Shown here: positions 57,344 to 64,000 of the stretch, piece after piece
Position numbering within the stretch: the stretch's first letter is position 1
Layout of the letters: every line of letters begins with the position of its first letter
Assembly: GCF_001625365.1 (NCBI RefSeq)
Contig: NZ_LJJF01000001.1
Location: 7,055,501-7,119,500 of the forward strand
Direction of reading: 5' to 3'
Length of the DNA: 64,000 nt
DNA from: Streptomyces sp. MJM8645
GTDB taxonomy: Bacteria > Actinomycetota > Actinomycetes > Streptomycetales > Streptomycetaceae
Notes under the pieces: generated by a model
The model's input: the letters and a program-made list of their open reading frames with translations, nothing else
Told to the model about the DNA's origin: nothing
Database searches by the model: none
Program-made: the position numbers and the translations under genes

Positions 57344-59557
57344 CTAGCCCGCCGTCACCGTCACCACCGAGTACTGCACGACGGTCAGCGGCACGCTGAC
57401 CGTCGCTCCCGTGACGGTGTACGGGACGGGCTTGGGCGTCGGGTCGGTGCCGTCCGGGGTGGCGACGGTGACGGCCGTGACGGCGGCGCCGGCCGGGAGG
57501 GCGTAGGAGAGCGTGCAGTTGGCGGGCGTGGTGCGGAAGGCCGCCGGGGTGTCGCCGAAGTTGGTGAAGTTCACCAGGTGGACGACGGTGTCGTTGCCGA
57601 GCCGCCGCGCGTCCAGGAAGATCCGGCGGTCCCCGGCCAGGGTGACGGCGGGCGGTGCGGACTGGCGGACGGGGGCGAGCAGTTGGTCGGCCGAGGCCTG
57701 GTCGGTCTTGGTGAGGTAGCTGAGCCCGGCCCGGTTGCGGACGTACCAGCAGGTGCCGCTGCCGTAGGAGTTCTGCTTGGCGGCCGGCAGCGGGCTTCCG
57801 CGGCGCAGCCCGAGCACGTCGGAGAGGGCGAACTCGGTGCGCTGGCCGCCCAGTTCTTCGAGCGCGGTGGGTGCCGGGCCGGTGATCACGATCGTCCCGC
57901 CGGCCGCGACGAAGCCCCGCAGCACGGCCGCCTCGGCGTCCGAGACCGCCTGGAGGTCGGGCAGCAGCAGCACCTTGAACCGGGCCAGGTCGGCGGCGGC
58001 CAGGCCGGGGCTGGGCACCGTGTCGAACGGGATGTGCGCGTACACCAGCGCCTTCACCGCGCCCCGGAACTCGCCCAGCCAGGGGACGGAGGCGCAGCTC
58101 TGCTCCGGGTCGTCGCCGCCCCACCAGTCGGCGATCCCGGCCGGTGCGGTCGCGTTGACGTACATCCCGATGCCCGCGCCCGGGCTGACGTAGTCCCGGG
58201 ACGGGCTGGAGTGGTAGATGCCGACCTGGGCGGTCGAGGTGGCGTTGTAGAGCCGCTCCTGGTTGGTCTGGACGAAGCGGTACATCCGGGCGCGCATCGC
58301 CGCGTCCACGGTGTCGTTCTTGTACGGCGTCTTCACCTCGTAGGGGTTGCAGCCGGCCGCGATCAGCTGGGACATCACCAGCGAGGCGTCGTCGGCCTGC
58401 CAGCCGTAGGAGAACGCCCAGGCGGGCTTGGTTCCGCTGGCGCCGCGCGCGTACTTGTACATCGAGATGAGACAGACCCAGTCGGAGGTGGTGGCGTGCC
58501 GCATGCCGTCGTAGTTGCCGAGGATGTCCACCTCCCAGACCTGGCTGACGGCGCCCTCGGCCTGGCGCAGGTAGCCGCCGTCCAGGCCGATCGAGGTGGC
58601 GTAGCGGTAGTCCATCGAGACGGTCTCGACGAAGGTGACCAGGTCGGGGTTGACCGCGCGCCCGGCGGCGGCGATGTCGAGCTGGAACTGGAGCAGGTTG
58701 CGGTGGCGCCATTCGACGTAGCGGCGGAACACCGGGTCGGCGAAGTCGGCGGCCTTGGGCAGGGCGAGGCCGGTGTCGGCCTTGAAGGCGGCCGCGCCCC
58801 AGGTGGAGGCGTCGCACCAGGAGAGCACGCCGTCGAAGTAGATCGGGACGTCGGGCCAGATGCCGTCCACGCCGGTGGCGGCCACGCCCTTGATCCGCTT
58901 GAGGTAGTAGTCCCGCCAGGGCGAGTTGGGGCTGAGCCAGACGCTCTCGTCGCCCGGGTCGACCCAGACCACCACGCTGCCGTAGAACACGTTGGGCTTT
59001 CCGGCGAGGTCGCGCTGCACCCAGGCGCCGCCCTGGTCGTTCTTGTAGAACGAGCGGCCCTTCTCGCCGCCGGGGGAGATCAGCTCCAGGGAGGGGTAGT
59101 ACATGACGACCTTCAGACCGGCGGCGTGCGCCAGGCCGGTGAAGGTCTTCACCTCGGCCATGTGGGCCGCGAACTCGGCGTCGGTGAGCCAGTTGGAGAG
59201 CAGGGTGTCGAGTTCGATGACGCTGACGTTCTGCGCCTTGAGGGCGTCGACGGCGCTCTGCATGTCGGCGGGCTCGTTGAAGGTGCCGTCGCCGACGCGG
59301 GCGAACCGGGCCCAGTCTGGCCAGGGCTGCGCCGTGGCGGCGGCGCCCGGGAGGGGTGCGGGTGCGGGCGCGGACTCCGGTACGGGCACGGGCGCGGACT
59401 CCGGGGCGGCGGCCCAGGCCTGGCCGCCGGGCAGCAGGCGGACGGCGGCGAGCGCGCCGCCGGTGCCCAGGCCGGCCCGCAGCAGGCGGCGGCGGCCGAG
59501 GCGCGAGGTGGTGGCGGCGGTGGCGGGTGCGGGCGGTGTTCCTTCGTGCTCGGACAT
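57344..59557 (-). CDS. Tat-exported putative glycoside hydrolase with TIM-barrel and trimerisation domains
   Basis: This 737-residue precursor has a twin-arginine signal (RLGRRRLLRAGLGTGG). A TIM-barrel domain (about 80-420) shows GVDGIWPDVPIYF and ADDASLVMSQL. A beta-galactosidase-trimerisation-like flavodoxin fold (about 520-610) reads FKVLLLPDLQAVSDAEAAVL, and a beta-sandwich tail follows. It resembles hypothetical glycosyl hydrolase 6-type proteins; the acid/base residues are uncertain and the sugar is unknown. ATG 59555-59557 is the start. Confidence 0.78.
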   Translation of the reverse strand: MSEHEGTPPAPATAATTSRLGRRRLLRAGLGTGGALAAVRLLPGGQAWAAAPESAPVPVPESAPAPAPLPGAAATAQPWPDWARFARVGDGTFNEPADMQSAVDALKAQNVSVIELDTLLSNWLTDAEFAAHMAEVKTFTGLAHAAGLKVVMYYPSLELISPGGEKGRSFYKNDQGGAWVQRDLAGKPNVFYGSVVVWVDPGDESVWLSPNSPWRDYYLKRIKGVAATGVDGIWPDVPIYFDGVLSWCDASTWGAAAFKADTGLALPKAADFADPVFRRYVEWRHRNLLQFQLDIAAAGRAVNPDLVTFVETVSMDYRYATSIGLDGGYLRQAEGAVSQVWEVDILGNYDGMRHATTSDWVCLISMYKYARGASGTKPAWAFSYGWQADDASLVMSQLIAAGCNPYEVKTPYKNDTVDAAMRARMYRFVQTNQERLYNATSTAQVGIYHSSPSRDYVSPGAGIGMYVNATAPAGIADWWGGDDPEQSCASVPWLGEFRGAVKALVYAHIPFDTVPSPGLAAADLARFKVLLLPDLQAVSDAEAAVLRGFVAAGGTIVITGPAPTALEELGGQRTEFALSDVLGLRRGSPLPAAKQNSYGSGTCWYVRNRAGLSYLTKTDQASADQLLAPVRQSAPPAVTLAGDRRIFLDARRLGNDTVVHLVNFTNFGDTPAAFRTTPANCTLSYALPAGAAVTAVTVATPDGTDPTPKPVPYTVTGATVSVPLTVVQYSVVTVTAG

Positions 59558-59929
59558 GGTGGTCCCCCCAGCGTGGGTTGGCGGATCACGGGAACGTGCG
59601 CGGAACGCTCGGTGCGTCGGCGGCCGTTCTCCCGGTCGGCGGCGCCTCCGAGCCGACCCTAGTCCGCGTGCCGCCCGCCTGTTCGGCCCCTGTTCGCGGC
59701 TACGCCAGACGTCGGATCGCCGGTTGCCAGGTTGACCGAGCCGGATTGCGCGCCCGCCCCGCGCAAGCTCCTCCCCGGGGCGCTTGACAGTGTGCAGACC
59801 GCCCCCGGTGGTGACGGCGGGGGGAGCGCGGGGTAGGGGTGCGGGGAGCGCGCCGGTCGGATGATCATAGAAGTTCGACAGTGCTGTAGATTCACGGCAC
59901 GGAGCGGCGGCAGGGACGAGGAGGGCACG
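59558..59929. other. 372-bp divergent promoter gap
   Basis: Between the Tat-exported enzyme (minus) and TerD (plus). TTGACA occurs at 59784-59789, and TAGATT, a -10-like word, at 59887-59892, but the spacing is too long for one promoter. I see no gene. Confidence 0.4.
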
Positions 59930-60517
59930 ATGAGCGTTTCGCTGGCCAAGGGGCAGAAGATCAGCCTGGAGAAGCCGGGCGGCGGTCAGCTGAGTGTGGT
60001 CCGGATGGGCCTGGGCTGGAAGGCCGCGCAGCCCAAGGGCTTCTTCGCCAAGCTGCTGGCCGCCGGTCGGGAGATCGACCTGGACGCCTCGGCGGTGCTG
60101 TTCTCCCAGGGGCGGCCGGTGGACGTGGTCTTCTTCCAGCACCTCAACAGCAATGACGGTTCCGTCCGGCACAGCGGCGACAACCTGGTCGGCGGCGCGG
60201 GCGACGCGACCGACGACGAGTCGATCACCGTCGACCTGACCAAGATGGCCGCCGAGGTCGACCAGATCCTCTTCACCGTCAACTCCTTCACCGGCCAGAC
60301 CTTCCAGGAGGTCGAGGCGGCCTTCTGCCGGCTGGTCGACGAGCAGACCGGCGCCGAACTGGCCCGGTACACGCTCACCGGGGGCGGCCCGTACACCGCG
60401 CAGATCATGGCCAAGGTGCAGCGCACGCCCACCGGTTGGCAGATGACCGCGATCGGGCAGCCGGCCAGCGGGCGGACCTTCCAGGACCTGATGCCGGAGC
60501 TGGTCAAGCACCTGTGA
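59930..60517 (+). CDS. TerD-family stress protein
   Basis: This 195-residue protein has the TerD start SLAKGQKISLEKPG and the Ca2+-binding acidic segment NSNDGSVRHSGDNLVGGAGD-type loop followed by ITVDLTKM. TerD proteins are tied to tellurite, oxidative and phage-type stress. GAGGAGGGC precedes ATG 59930. No other ter gene is adjacent. Confidence 0.9.
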   Translation: MSVSLAKGQKISLEKPGGGQLSVVRMGLGWKAAQPKGFFAKLLAAGREIDLDASAVLFSQGRPVDVVFFQHLNSNDGSVRHSGDNLVGGAGDATDDESITVDLTKMAAEVDQILFTVNSFTGQTFQEVEAAFCRLVDEQTGAELARYTLTGGGPYTAQIMAKVQRTPTGWQMTAIGQPASGRTFQDLMPELVKHL

Positions 60518-60567
60518 CCCGGTCCGGGGCCGGCCCGCCGCGGCCGGCCCCGTCGCGGGCCTTGACG

Positions 60568-62229
60568 TCAGCGCACTTCCAGGTCGCGGCGCCGGAACCC
60601 GGCCAGCGCCAGGGCGATCAGGGCGGCCGCGACCAGGGTGAGCGCCGCTAGCGGCGTCCAGTCCATGGCGGCTGCCGGGAGCCGGGGCACCTGCCCGAAC
60701 GGGGAGAGCCGGTCCAGGCCCGCCGGGAGCTTCAGCAGCGGGCCCAGGTACCCGATCACGAACGCGTACGCCGGCACCAGCCAGGCCAGCTGCGTCGCCC
60801 GGGGCAGCCAGCCGTACACGGCGGCGGCGAAACCCACCGTCACCCATTGGGCGGGCGCGAACGCCAGGGCCGCGCCGAGCAGTCGCGGGAACGCGCCGGC
60901 GTCACCGGTGGACAGCGCCCCGGCCAGGCCGAAGCCCACCCCCGCCGCGAGCAGCACCGCGGTCGAGCCCAGCAATGCCGCCGCCAGGTGCCCGCCCAGC
61001 CAGCCGGACCGGGACACCCCGGTGGCCAGCACCGGCTCGGCCCGCCCGGCGCTCTCCTCGGCGCGCGGGCGCAGCGTCGCCAGCACCGCGTAGACCGCGC
61101 TGACCACCGCCACCACCAGCAGGGTCATCGCGGCGAAGGAGTCGGTGAGCGAGCGGCCGCCGAGCCGGGCGAGGGCCTCCTTCAGCTGGTCGACGTCCTT
61201 GACCATCGCGTCGGCGCCGCCCAGCAGCGACCCGTACATCGCGCCGAGCAGCAGCAGCGCGACCGCGAAGCCGCCCAGCAGGCCGCGGTGCAGGCGCAGG
61301 GCGAGGCCGAGCGGGGTGCCGAGGGCGGGGCGCGCGGTGGGCGGCCCCGGGCGGGCGGCGCGCAGGCCGGCGCCCACGTCCCGGCGGGTGCTCAGCGCGA
61401 AGCCGGCCGCGCCGGTGACGACGGTCAGGGCGAGTGCGGGCAGCAGCGGCCACCAGTGGTCGTCCACGAAGGGGTAGCTGCGCTGGAGCCAGCCGATCGG
61501 AGAGGCCCAGGAGAGCTCGTTCGACCCGGCGTCCCCGGCCGCGCGCACCGCGTAGGCGGCGCCGAGCACCGCGAGGGCCAGCCCGGAGGCCGTCCGGGCG
61601 TGCGCGGTGACCTGGACGGCGACGGCGGCGACCGCCGCGAACAGCAGTCCGGCGGCGGTGGTCGCGGCCCCGAACAGCAGCGCGCCGCCGGTGCCGAGCC
61701 CGGGGACGCCGAGGGCGGGCAGCCCGGCGGCGAGCAGCACGCCGAGCGCGAGGTCGGCGACGGCGGCGGCGCCCAGGGCGGCCGCGAGCTGGGCGTGCCG
61801 GCCGACGGCGGCGGAGCGGACCAGCTCGGCCCGCCCGCTCTCCTCCTCGGCCCGGGTGTGCCGGGCGACGGTCAGCACGCTCATCAGCCCGGCCAGCACC
61901 GCCAGCAGGCCGAGCAGCCGGTGGCCGAGCATGGCGCCCCAGGTGTAGTCGGCCAGGTAGTGCCCGGGGCCGGTCATGGCGAGGACGGCTGAGCCGGCGG
62001 AGGCGTGGGCGATCGAGGCGCGGTCGGCGGCGGTCGGGTAGAGGGTGTGCACGCTGTTGGCGCTGGCGAGGGTGAGCAGGCCGAGGCCGAGCACCCAGGC
62101 GGAGAGGCGGAGCCGGTCGCGGCGCAGGGCGAAGCGGAGCAGCGTGGCGGTGCCGGCCAGGGTGGTGTGCGGGCGGGGCGGGCGCGGGGCCGTGGCGGGC
62201 GCGCTGGTCGCGGTGGTGGTGGCGGTCAT
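60568..62229 (-). CDS. ABC exporter permease
   Basis: This 553-residue membrane protein has about 12 segments in two halves of six, in the style of actinobacterial drug/antibiotic exporter permeases (RAEEESGRAELVRSA in the first and RAEESAGRAEPVLAT in the second half). It pairs with the ATPase encoded just upstream; their ends overlap as ATGA. Exported substrate unknown. Confidence 0.88.
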   Translation of the reverse strand: MTATTTATSAPATAPRPPRPHTTLAGTATLLRFALRRDRLRLSAWVLGLGLLTLASANSVHTLYPTAADRASIAHASAGSAVLAMTGPGHYLADYTWGAMLGHRLLGLLAVLAGLMSVLTVARHTRAEEESGRAELVRSAAVGRHAQLAAALGAAAVADLALGVLLAAGLPALGVPGLGTGGALLFGAATTAAGLLFAAVAAVAVQVTAHARTASGLALAVLGAAYAVRAAGDAGSNELSWASPIGWLQRSYPFVDDHWWPLLPALALTVVTGAAGFALSTRRDVGAGLRAARPGPPTARPALGTPLGLALRLHRGLLGGFAVALLLLGAMYGSLLGGADAMVKDVDQLKEALARLGGRSLTDSFAAMTLLVVAVVSAVYAVLATLRPRAEESAGRAEPVLATGVSRSGWLGGHLAAALLGSTAVLLAAGVGFGLAGALSTGDAGAFPRLLGAALAFAPAQWVTVGFAAAVYGWLPRATQLAWLVPAYAFVIGYLGPLLKLPAGLDRLSPFGQVPRLPAAAMDWTPLAALTLVAAALIALALAGFRRRDLEVR

Positions 62230-63152
62230 CGGGCGGCCTCGCCGTCGAGCGGGTGCCCGTTGGCGGCCAGCTCGTCGCCGTAGTGGCGCAGCATCAGCTC
62301 CTCCAGCGTGGGCGGGTGGCTGACCAGGCTGCGCAGTCCGGCCTCGCCGAGGCGGCGGATGGCGGCGTCCAGGTGGGCGCCGTCCACGGCGAAGTGCACC
62401 CGGGCGCCCTCGGTGCGGACGGCGTGCACGCCCTCCAGCGTCTCCAGTCCGGTGACGGGGCGGTGGGTCTCGGCCTCGACCGTGGTGCGGGTGAGGTGGC
62501 GCAGTTCGCCGAGGCTGCCGGTCTGCACCACCCGGCCGTGGCGGATGATGCTGACCCGGTCGCCGAGCTTCTCCACCTCGTCCAGGATGTGGCTGGACAG
62601 CAGGACGGTCCGCCCCTGCCGCCGGGCCTGGAGGACGACGTCCTGGAAGACCACCTCCATCAGCGGGTCGAGGCCGGAGGTCGGCTCGTCGAGCAGCAGC
62701 AGTTCGGCGTCGGAGGCGAGCGCGGCGACGATGGCGACCTTCTGCCGGTTGCCCTTGGAGTAGCTGCGGCCCTTCTTGGTGGGGTCGAGGTCGAAGCGCT
62801 CGATCAGCTCGTCGCGGCGGCGGCGGTCGAGCCGGCCGCGCAGCCGGGACAGCAGGTCGATGGCCTCGCCGCCGGTGAGGTTGGGCCACAGTTCGACGTC
62901 GCCGGGGACGTAGGCGAGGCGGCGGTGCAGTTCGACGGCGTCGTGCCAGGGGTCCTTGCCGAGCAGTCGGGCGCTGCCGCCGTCGGCGCGCAGCAGGCCG
63001 AGGAGCACCCGGATGGCGGTGGACTTCCCGGCGCCGTTGGGCCCCAGGAATCCGTGCACCTCGCCGGTCTCGACGGTGAGGTCGAGGCCGTCCAGCGCGG
63101 TGGTCCGGCCGAAGGTCTTGCGCAGGCCGGTCAGGGTGATTGCCTTCGTCAT
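62226..63152 (-). CDS. ABC transporter ATP-binding protein
   Basis: This 308-residue ATPase has Walker A GPNGAGKST (37-45), signature YSKGNRQK, Walker B LLLLDEPTSGLD and the switch His in LLSSHILDE. The signature is a non-canonical variant of LSGGQ. It drives the permease encoded downstream. The gene is divergent from a GbsR/MarR-type regulator. Confidence 0.93.
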   Translation of the reverse strand: MTKAITLTGLRKTFGRTTALDGLDLTVETGEVHGFLGPNGAGKSTAIRVLLGLLRADGGSARLLGKDPWHDAVELHRRLAYVPGDVELWPNLTGGEAIDLLSRLRGRLDRRRRDELIERFDLDPTKKGRSYSKGNRQKVAIVAALASDAELLLLDEPTSGLDPLMEVVFQDVVLQARRQGRTVLLSSHILDEVEKLGDRVSIIRHGRVVQTGSLGELRHLTRTTVEAETHRPVTGLETLEGVHAVRTEGARVHFAVDGAHLDAAIRRLGEAGLRSLVSHPPTLEELMLRHYGDELAANGHPLDGEAAR

Positions 63153-63247
63153 GCTGCTGAAGCTACCGTAGTTTCAGAAAAACGTGAATATTGGGAAGGC
63201 GTTAAAGTTCAGTCGAGTTGTTGATCACCGGAGAGGGGAAGGCGCGC
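63153..63247. promoter_or_regulatory. Divergent promoter of the ABC exporter and its regulator
   Basis: An unusually AT-rich 40-bp patch (63165-63210) contains GTTTCAG (63171-63177), an AATATT palindrome (63187-63192) and GTTCAG near 63207. It lies between the divergent exporter and GbsR/MarR genes and is the natural site for the regulator. Confidence 0.45.
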
Positions 63248-63787
63248 GTGGTGGAGCGGGAAGCGGAGCAGGGGCGCGACGAGCAGGCGGTGTCGGACTT
63301 CGTCGAACGGTTCGCGGCCGAGCTGGCGTCCGCGGGCATGGGCCGGATGCCGTCCCGCCTCTTCTCCTGCCTGATGGCCGAGGAGAGCGGCGTCCTGACC
63401 TCCGCCGAGCTCTCCGAGCGGCTGCGGATCAGCCCGGCCGCGGTGTCCGGCGGGATGCGCTACCTCATCCAGATCGGCCTGGCCGCCAAGGAACGCGAGC
63501 CGGGCTCGCGGCGCGACCGCTACCGGGTGCTGAACGACGTCTGGTTCGAGTCGCTGACCCGGCGCGACGAGTACCTGCTGCGCTGGGTGCGGGTGCTCAG
63601 GGACGGCGAGGCCACCGTCGGCGCGGGCACCGTCGCGGGGGCGCGGCTGGGGGAGAGCGCGGCCTTCTTCGCGTTCATGGTGGACGAACTGCACGGCATG
63701 CTCGCGCGGTGGCGGGTGCACCGGGAGGGGCTGGGGCCGGGGGCGCTGCCGGGGGCCGGGGCCGGGGCCGGGTCGGATCCGGCGTAG
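63248..63787 (+). CDS. GbsR/MarR-family transcriptional regulator
   Basis: This 179-residue regulator has a helical N-terminus and a winged helix (about 45-100; LTSAELSERLRISPAAVSGGMRYLIQIGL). A C-terminal helical dimer domain and a Gly/Ala-rich tail follow. GTG 63248 is chosen because GGGGAAGG lies five bases before; TTG 63218 is unlikely. It probably represses the divergent ABC exporter and responds to the exported compound. Confidence 0.85.
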   Translation: MVEREAEQGRDEQAVSDFVERFAAELASAGMGRMPSRLFSCLMAEESGVLTSAELSERLRISPAAVSGGMRYLIQIGLAAKEREPGSRRDRYRVLNDVWFESLTRRDEYLLRWVRVLRDGEATVGAGTVAGARLGESAAFFAFMVDELHGMLARWRVHREGLGPGALPGAGAGAGSDPA

Positions 63788-63834
63788 GGCTCGGTCTCGG
63801 TCTCGGGAGCGTAGCGGGCGGGGCGGGGAACGCG

Positions 63835-63863
63835 GACGGCCCGCACCAGGGGTGCGGGCCGTC
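63835..63863. terminator. Terminator after the GbsR/MarR gene
   Basis: GACGGCCCGCACC (63835-63847) pairs perfectly with GGTGCGGGCCGTC (63851-63863) around AGG, between two convergent genes. Confidence 0.8.
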
Positions 63864-63879
63864 GGCGGATGAGGCGGTG

Positions 63880-64000
63880 TCAGCGGGTCGGCGGGGCCGC
63901 CGAGGGGGAGAGGCCCGCGCTGGGGGTCGTGCTCGGGGCGGCGGAGGAGGGGGTGCCGCCCGGGGTGGGGGTGCCGCCGGGGGTCGGCGTCGCCGTGGCG
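63880..64000 (-). CDS. C-terminus of a Pro/Thr/Ser-rich protein, cut by the window edge
   Basis: An open frame on the minus strand ends in TGA at 63880-63882. The visible 39 or so residues are low complexity, with TPTPGG, TPSSAAPS and SAGLSPSA units and a final PPTR. Such tails are typical of wall-spanning or secreted proteins in this group. The rest lies beyond the window. Confidence 0.5.
   Translation of the reverse strand, partial: ATATPTPGGTPTPGGTPSSAAPSTTPSAGLSPSAAPPTR

Noticed and set aside
57578..59662. 694-codon plus-strand frame over the Tat-exported enzyme
   Set aside because: Antisense shadow; the minus strand has a Tat signal and fold.
1..64000. CRISPR arrays, IS elements, integrases, tRNA or rRNA genes
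   Set aside because: I scanned for direct repeats with regular spacers, transposase motifs and tRNA-like hairpins ending CCA and saw none. A tRNAscan or ISfinder run would settle it.

Overview
The window is about 64 kb of very GC-rich actinomycete chromosome. GTG starts, long antisense shadow frames, Tat and lipoprotein signals, DasR-type and NsrR-type operators, an encapsulin of family 2B and a sugar ABC importer without its own ATPase all point to Streptomycetaceae (Streptomyces or Kitasatospora). I see no rRNA, tRNA, CRISPR array, insertion sequence or prophage. It reads as one intact chromosomal-arm type region of short operons.

Region 1 (1-9.8 kb) is a carbohydrate locus. A minus-strand operon runs from a lipoprotein sugar binder through two permeases and a hydroxyacid dehydrogenase to a Gfo/Idh/MocA oxidoreductase and a gene cut by the window edge. 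Divergently lie a DUF2264 protein and a TIM-barrel sugar isomerase/epimerase, followed by a DeoR/LacI hybrid regulator. GATCAA and TTCGATCGA words occur both in the divergent promoter and in front of the regulator.

Region 2 (9.9-20 kb) is mixed. It holds a DUF3592 membrane protein, a LysR regulator, a KimA-like potassium permease with a long N-terminal extension, DUF5994 and DUF2809 proteins, a secreted RNase Sa-like enzyme, an SGNH hydrolase, a ferredoxin-MBL fusion, dimethylargininase, and a protein with a leader like those of contractile-injection-system cargo.

Region 3 (20-30.3 kb) is metabolic: lutABC lactate oxidation, hmp and nsrR with two matching NsrR operators, a secreted YVTN propeller, a YheO-type regulator and aminotransferase pair, and nagB under two dre (DasR) boxes.

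Region 4 (30.3-47.4 kb) includes an FHA protein translationally coupled to a Ser/Thr kinase whose extracellular half is a lytic transglycosylase domain. It also holds a calcium/proton antiporter, a geranylgeranyl reductase, a secreted TNT-type toxin, a DUF3040/PRC/DJ-1 cluster, a LigD-type polymerase-ligase, VOC and AraC genes, a PASTA lipoprotein, an Rpf-like transglycosylase, a stress protein and a MocR regulator.

Region 5 (47.4-64 kb) has a family 2B encapsulin shell gene with no terpene cyclase or other recognised cargo beside it. It is followed by a His/Pro-rich surface protein, a DUF4239 membrane protein, a multidomain GH18 chitinase with a dre box, a methyltransferase with a histidine-phosphatase lipoprotein, a TolB-like lipoprotein, a Tat-exported putative glycosidase, TerD, and an ABC exporter divergent from a GbsR/MarR regulator. 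The most unusual items are the FHA/kinase-transglycosylase pair and the orphan encapsulin.
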